Source: CAG-791 sp045130475 (GTDB taxonomy: Bacteria; Bacillota; Clostridia; Lachnospirales; Lachnospiraceae). Taken from it: a stretch of DNA of 64,000 bases. Below the pieces are notes generated by a model. The model had not been told where the DNA came from. It did not search any database and worked only from the letters and a program-made list of their open reading frames with translations. The position numbers were made by a program, and so were the translations under genes. Each line of letters opens with the position of its first letter. The stretch's first letter is position 1. The DNA is taken from the NCBI GenBank assembly GCA_045130475.1, contig JBGUPU010000075.1, forward strand, positions 13,271 through 77,270. Direction: 5' to 3'. Positions 60,756 through 64,000 of this stretch are shown one piece after another.

Positions 60756-61256
60756 ATGTCTATTTCTTTCGTACGTGTTGATGACAGAATGATCCATGGA
60801 CAGACCGTTACCAGATGGTCTCTGGAGTATCCCTGCACAGGCCTGATCGCTGTCAATGATGCAGCGGCAAAGAACCCTGTTCTGAAGGGTGCCTACAAGA
60901 GCGCTTCCGACAAGAAGACCTTCGTATGGGGTGTCGATGAGTTTATCGCGAAGAGCAAAAAGGTTATCGAGTCCAAAGACAATTATTTCCTGATCACCAA
61001 GAATCCCGTGGACATGAAGAAGATCCTGGTCGACGCCGGTTTTGTTCCCAGCAATGTCAAGACCGTCATCATCGGACCCTGCAACGATCGTCCCGGCGCA
61101 GTCAAACTCGGCAACAACCAGTCCATTACCCAGGAAGAGGCTGAGGCACTCGAGGCAATCACAAAGGCCGGTTATGAAGTAGAGTTTGCTCTGGTCAAGG
61201 AAGCCGCTATCGGCAACTGGAAGAAATTCCGCGGCCAGTTCGGTTTCACAGATTGA
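60756..61256 (+). CDS. levE: mannose-family PTS enzyme IIB
   Basis: Takes phosphate from IIA and gives it to the incoming sugar. In 166 residues His14 in VRVDDRMIHGQTVTRW is the phosphorylation site. LIAVNDAAAKNPVLKGAYK and VIIGPCNDRPGAVKLGNNQS are family landmarks, and the end is GNWKKFRGQFGF. AAGGAGGAG precedes the ATG. Mannose-family IIBs differ in sugar preference (mannose, glucose, fructose, sorbose, N-acetylgalactosamine), which I cannot assign from sequence alone. Confidence 0.95.
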   Translation: MSISFVRVDDRMIHGQTVTRWSLEYPCTGLIAVNDAAAKNPVLKGAYKSASDKKTFVWGVDEFIAKSKKVIESKDNYFLITKNPVDMKKILVDAGFVPSNVKTVIIGPCNDRPGAVKLGNNQSITQEEAEALEAITKAGYEVEFALVKEAAIGNWKKFRGQFGFTD

Positions 61257-61314
61257 TCAGGATATTTATAAACATTTATTTATCCGAGATTTCATTTGAA
61301 AGAGGAGATTTAAA

Positions 61315-62175
61315 ATGTCAATCAATATAGTTCAGGCAATCATCCTTGGCCTGTTTGCGTCCCTGTCCAGTATGCCCGGACTCGGCGGAACATCCATCGG
61401 TAACTACACACTCGGCCGTCCCCTGGTCGGCGGACTCATCTGCGGCATCGTCCTCGGCGACATCCCCACCGGTATCCTGGTCGGCTGCGCCATGCAGGTC
61501 GTCTACATCGCTCTGGTCACCCCCGGCGGCACAGTTTCCGCAGACGTTCGTGCGGTCTCCTATATCGGTATTCCGCTGGCAATGATCGCTCTTAAGAGCT
61601 ATGGTCTTGATCCCGCTTCCGCAGAAGGAACCGCTCTGGCAACTTCCTTCGGCACCATGGTCGGTACTATCGGTACTGTCCTTTTCTACGGTACAGCTAC
61701 CATGAACCTTGTCTGGCAGCACATGGGCTGGGCATGGGTAGACAAGCGCGAGTATGACAAGCTTCCTCTGGTCGACTATGTATTCCCCTGGATCTCCCAC
61801 ATCTGCTTCTCCCTGATCCCCACAGTAGCGATGTGCATGGCCGGTGAGCCTGTTGTCAACCTGATCAAGGAAAAACTTCCCATGGATGGTATCCCGATGA
61901 AGACACTCTTCACTGTCGGTGCTCTCCTTCCCTGCGTAGGTATTGCGATCCTGCTCAAGCAGATCGTCCGCAACGTGCTTGATTTTATTCCCTATCTCTT
62001 TGGCTTCACACTGGCAGCTTCCATGGGCATCAACCTGGTCGCTTCCACAGTTGTCGCAGGCCTTTTCGCAATCCTGATCTTCAAGCTGAAAATGCTTGAG
62101 CTCAGAAAACCCGCCGCGGCCTCGTCAAGCGCAGCAGCTGATAACGGATGGGATGATGATGAGGAGGATATCTGA
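61315..62175 (+). CDS. levF: mannose-family PTS enzyme IIC
   Basis: Membrane channel subunit. The 286-residue protein has multiple helices and the IIC landmarks GRPLVGGLICGIVLGDIPTG and GCAMQVVYIALVTPGGTVSAD, of which TPGGTVSAD is near the usual substrate region. The C-terminal tail is acidic and Ala/Ser-rich (ASSSAAADNGWDDDEEDI), longer than in E. coli ManY. AAGAGGAG precedes the ATG. IID starts two bases after its stop. Confidence 0.95.
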   Translation: MSINIVQAIILGLFASLSSMPGLGGTSIGNYTLGRPLVGGLICGIVLGDIPTGILVGCAMQVVYIALVTPGGTVSADVRAVSYIGIPLAMIALKSYGLDPASAEGTALATSFGTMVGTIGTVLFYGTATMNLVWQHMGWAWVDKREYDKLPLVDYVFPWISHICFSLIPTVAMCMAGEPVVNLIKEKLPMDGIPMKTLFTVGALLPCVGIAILLKQIVRNVLDFIPYLFGFTLAASMGINLVASTVVAGLFAILIFKLKMLELRKPAAASSSAAADNGWDDDEEDI

Positions 62176-62177
62176 TC

Positions 62178-63017
62178 ATGGCAGAAAAGAAATTATCTAA
62201 AAAAGCGTTAAACAGTGGTTTCCACAGATGGTATTACGGAAACCTGACCTGCTTCTCTCAGGAGCACATGCAGACATTCGGTTACCTTTGCTCCATGCTT
62301 CCTCTCTGCAAAGAGCTTTATGCGGATGATCCCGACAAGATGGCCGAATCCATGGATACATACAGAACCTTCTTCAACACAGAGCCTCAGCTGGGTGCCA
62401 TCATCGTCGGTGTCACAGCAGGTCTGGAAGAAGCCCGCGCAAACGGTGCGGAAGATGTTGACAGCGAGACCATCAACGGCCTGCGCGCAGGTCTGATGGG
62501 CCCCATCGCCGGTATCGGTGACTCCCTGGTCGTCGGTACTGTGATCCCGATCCTTCTGGGTATCGCCATGGGTATGTCCGGCGGCGGCTCCCCTATGGGC
62601 GCGATCTTCTACATCATCGTATGGAACCTCTTCGCATACTTTGGAATGCGTTTCCTCTACTTCAAGGGCTACGACATGGGTACCAAGGCAGTCGAGTTCC
62701 TTGTCGGTGATATCGGCAACGCCATCCGTGAAGCAGTTACCACCCTGGGCGGTATCGTCATCGGTGCGGTCTCCGCGTCCTGGATCAGTGTCAAGACCAG
62801 CTTTGCCCTCTACAATGAGGCGGGCGAAGCTTACATGGTCCTGCAGGAGAAGTTCGACAGCGTCTTCCCCGGCCTGCTGACCGCAATCTTCGTTATCTTC
62901 TGCTGGTGGCTGATGGCCAAAAAGCAGCTGAGCCCTCTCAAAGTCATGGGCCTGCTGGTCGTCATCGCTTTCGTCGGTGTTCTGATCGGATTCTTCAACC
63001 CCGGACTTGCTTATTAA
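62178..63017 (+). CDS. levG: mannose-family PTS enzyme IID
   Basis: Second membrane subunit, found only in the mannose PTS family. The 279-residue protein begins with a cytoplasmic WYYGNLTCFSQEHMQTFGYL, has FFNTEPQLGAIIVGVTAGLE and GLMGPIAGIGDSLVVGTVIP, and ends with a hydrophobic helix (LLVVIAFVGVLIGFF). GAGGAGG of its ribosome binding site lies inside the end of the IIC gene, so the two are tightly coupled. Confidence 0.95.
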   Translation: MAEKKLSKKALNSGFHRWYYGNLTCFSQEHMQTFGYLCSMLPLCKELYADDPDKMAESMDTYRTFFNTEPQLGAIIVGVTAGLEEARANGAEDVDSETINGLRAGLMGPIAGIGDSLVVGTVIPILLGIAMGMSGGGSPMGAIFYIIVWNLFAYFGMRFLYFKGYDMGTKAVEFLVGDIGNAIREAVTTLGGIVIGAVSASWISVKTSFALYNEAGEAYMVLQEKFDSVFPGLLTAIFVIFCWWLMAKKQLSPLKVMGLLVVIAFVGVLIGFFNPGLAY

Positions 63018-63125
63018 TAGCAGCACCAGACGGCGCGAAAAAGAAATAATAAAACCGGATTTATGTGCCGGGAGGATTTAGTCCTTCCGGCACTGTTTTA
63101 AAAAGGGCTCAAAAGTGAGGAGACC

Positions 63126-63497
63126 ATGGAGGAACAGATGAAAGATCAGAACCTTTCCGCAAATGATTCCGCAGTAGATTCCGCAGCCGGCGCAGGCCTC
63201 TCTGCCGGCCAGCTGATGCAGGAGGCAAAACGCCAGTCAGAGGCGCTGAAAATGATCGGCCGCTGGCGCACGATCGGTTTTGTTGTGGCTGCGGTCGGCG
63301 CGGTACTGCTCTATAACGGATTGACAGGTGCGGGAAGGAGCATCCCTCTGATCGTTTTCGGAACGGTTGTTGTGGCGGTCGGAATGGCCGCAGCGATCCT
63401 CTGTGATATGGGAATACGAAACGGACGCCGCAATGTGGAAAAGATCCTCGATGCGGCTCAGGGAGAATCTTCACAAAGGGCCCCGAAAGATGCCTGA
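63126..63497 (+). CDS. small two-helix membrane protein in the PTS operon
   Basis: The 123-residue protein has a hydrophilic, Asp/Ala/Ser-rich N-terminus, an amphipathic QLMQEAKRQSEALKMIGRW, two helices (TIGFVVAAVGAVLLYNGL and IPLIVFGTVVVAVGMAAAIL) and a short basic-to-polar tail. I recognise no family. GAGGAGACC directly precedes the ATG. Its place between IID and an HPr-like gene, with no terminator on either side, suggests a part in PTS regulation or complex assembly, but nothing in the sequence proves it. Confidence 0.75.
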   Translation: MEEQMKDQNLSANDSAVDSAAGAGLSAGQLMQEAKRQSEALKMIGRWRTIGFVVAAVGAVLLYNGLTGAGRSIPLIVFGTVVVAVGMAAAILCDMGIRNGRRNVEKILDAAQGESSQRAPKDA

Positions 63498-63595
63498 CAG
63501 ACCAGTCATGCACTATAAGAACAACAGGTTGTACGGGTCTGCATGTGCCTTTATATAGGGTGTAAACAGCATCGGCAACAGCGAGGAACAGAGAA

Positions 63596-63853
63596 ATGAA
63601 GAGCATGACTTTTGCAGTTCATAACGAAAACGGACTGGATGCCCGTCTTGCGGGACAGCTCGTCAAAGAGTGTATCGCATGCCAAGGCAGGGTTACGATC
63701 CGGAAGGGCAGAAAAACAGGGGACGGCAAGACGATCTTTAATGTGATGAGCCTTCGGGTACGCAAAGGAGATGTCATTGAGATCGAACTGGAAGGCGGTC
63801 CGGAAGAAGAAGACTGCCGGCGCCTGACAGAATTCGCCGAGCTTAACCTGTAA
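63596..63853 (+). CDS. HPr-fold protein lacking the active-site histidine (Crh-like)
   Basis: The 85-residue protein has the full HPr length and pattern: VHNENGLDARLAGQLVKEC corresponds to the active-site helix, GKTIFNVMSLRVRKGDVIEI to the regulatory helix and strand. The phosphocarrier His15 is Asp15 (motif GLDARLA instead of GIHARPA), Pro18 is Leu, and the HPr-kinase target Ser46 is Thr46. It therefore should not carry phosphate from enzyme I. In Bacillus, Crh is an HPr paralogue with His15 replaced by Gln that keeps Ser46 and works only in regulation. A regulatory or scaffolding role in this PTS is my inference. Last gene of the operon; a working HPr must be encoded elsewhere. Confidence 0.85.
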   Translation: MKSMTFAVHNENGLDARLAGQLVKECIACQGRVTIRKGRKTGDGKTIFNVMSLRVRKGDVIEIELEGGPEEEDCRRLTEFAELNL

Positions 63854-63882
63854 TAACACCCAGAGTTACAAAGGTACTTGTG

Positions 63883-63921
63883 AACAGGCCGGAAGGAATC
63901 CGCAGGATCCTCCGGTCTGTT
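63883..63921 (+). terminator. probable terminator of the PTS operon
   Basis: AACAGGCCGGA pairs with TCCGGTCTGTT (one G-U), with extra pairing of AGGA and TCCT-like bases in the loop. The T-run is short (TTTG). Confidence 0.55.
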
Positions 63922-63978
63922 TGCGTATGGGAGGCGGGGAGGGAGACAGGAGGAGGGGAGACCGGGGAGGGTTCTGTG

Positions 63979-64000
63979 TCTCCTTTTCACGAAAAGGAGA
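63979..64000. repeat. perfect 10-base inverted repeat at the window edge
   Basis: TCTCCTTTTC and GAAAAGGAGA are separated by two bases and end exactly at the window limit. What follows is not visible, so its role is open. Confidence 0.5.

Noticed and set aside
63596..63853. General phosphocarrier HPr (ptsH)
   Set aside because: The fold matches but His15 is Asp, so it cannot be the functional HPr of the cell.

Overview
The window is a stretch of a fairly GC-rich Gram-positive chromosome. Class Clostridia, and probably a Lachnospiraceae-like anaerobe, is the best guess. The guess rests on strong Shine-Dalgarno sequences, a fused SecDF, the priA-def-fmt-rsmB-rlmN-stp-prkC-rsgA order, a DNPR-type (diaminopimelate) MurE, an EtfBA/crotonase/acyl-CoA dehydrogenase/CoA-transferase cluster, a PTS-dependent dihydroxyacetone kinase, and no aerobic respiratory gene. 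The genus cannot be fixed from the sequence alone. I saw no rRNA, tRNA, CRISPR array, insertion sequence or prophage.

Layout. 0-3.3 kb: the end of a ComM/YifB ATPase, dprA, a small basic protein and a secreted protein. 3.4-5 kb: a CytX-type permease behind a long leader. 5-7.7 kb, minus strand: dhaL-dhaM-dhaK plus a rhodanese. 7.8-11.4 kb: hisS-aspS. 11.4-16 kb: a phosphopantetheinyl transferase (minus strand), a lipoprotein and secDF. 16.2-31.7 kb: a long co-directional housekeeping block (recJ, murE, priA, def, fmt, a YugP-type peptidase, rsmB, rlmN, the Stp/PrkC phosphatase-kinase pair, rsgA) closed by a perfect 22-bp hairpin. 31.8-35 kb: a short FNT channel and recD2.

35-45.5 kb is an acyl-CoA region: a MarR regulator, etfBA, a decayed GntP-family permease, crotonase, a family I CoA-transferase, an acyl-CoA dehydrogenase and an aconitase-family hydratase, mostly as separate units with their own terminators. 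Thiolase and 3-hydroxyacyl-CoA dehydrogenase are not in the window. Related AT-rich palindromes containing TACTAAT lie upstream of marR, over the etfB promoter and before the pseudogene, which suggests a local regulon. 45.6-55.2 kb holds two convergent two-gene units of unknown role: a 147-residue protein with a giant DUF4132 protein, and a triple-TPM-domain membrane protein with a double zinc-ribbon protein.

55.5-64 kb is the most interesting part. A membrane-tethered sugar-binding protein, a sensor kinase, a response regulator and a second tethered binding protein precede a mannose-family PTS (separate IIA, IIB, IIC and IID). This layout recalls the LevQRST/LevDEFG system of streptococci. 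The PTS genes follow a sigma-54-like promoter and an inverted repeat. The operon ends with a two-helix membrane protein and an HPr-fold protein whose phosphorylatable His15 is Asp and whose Ser46 is Thr, so it should be a non-catalytic, Crh-like regulator.
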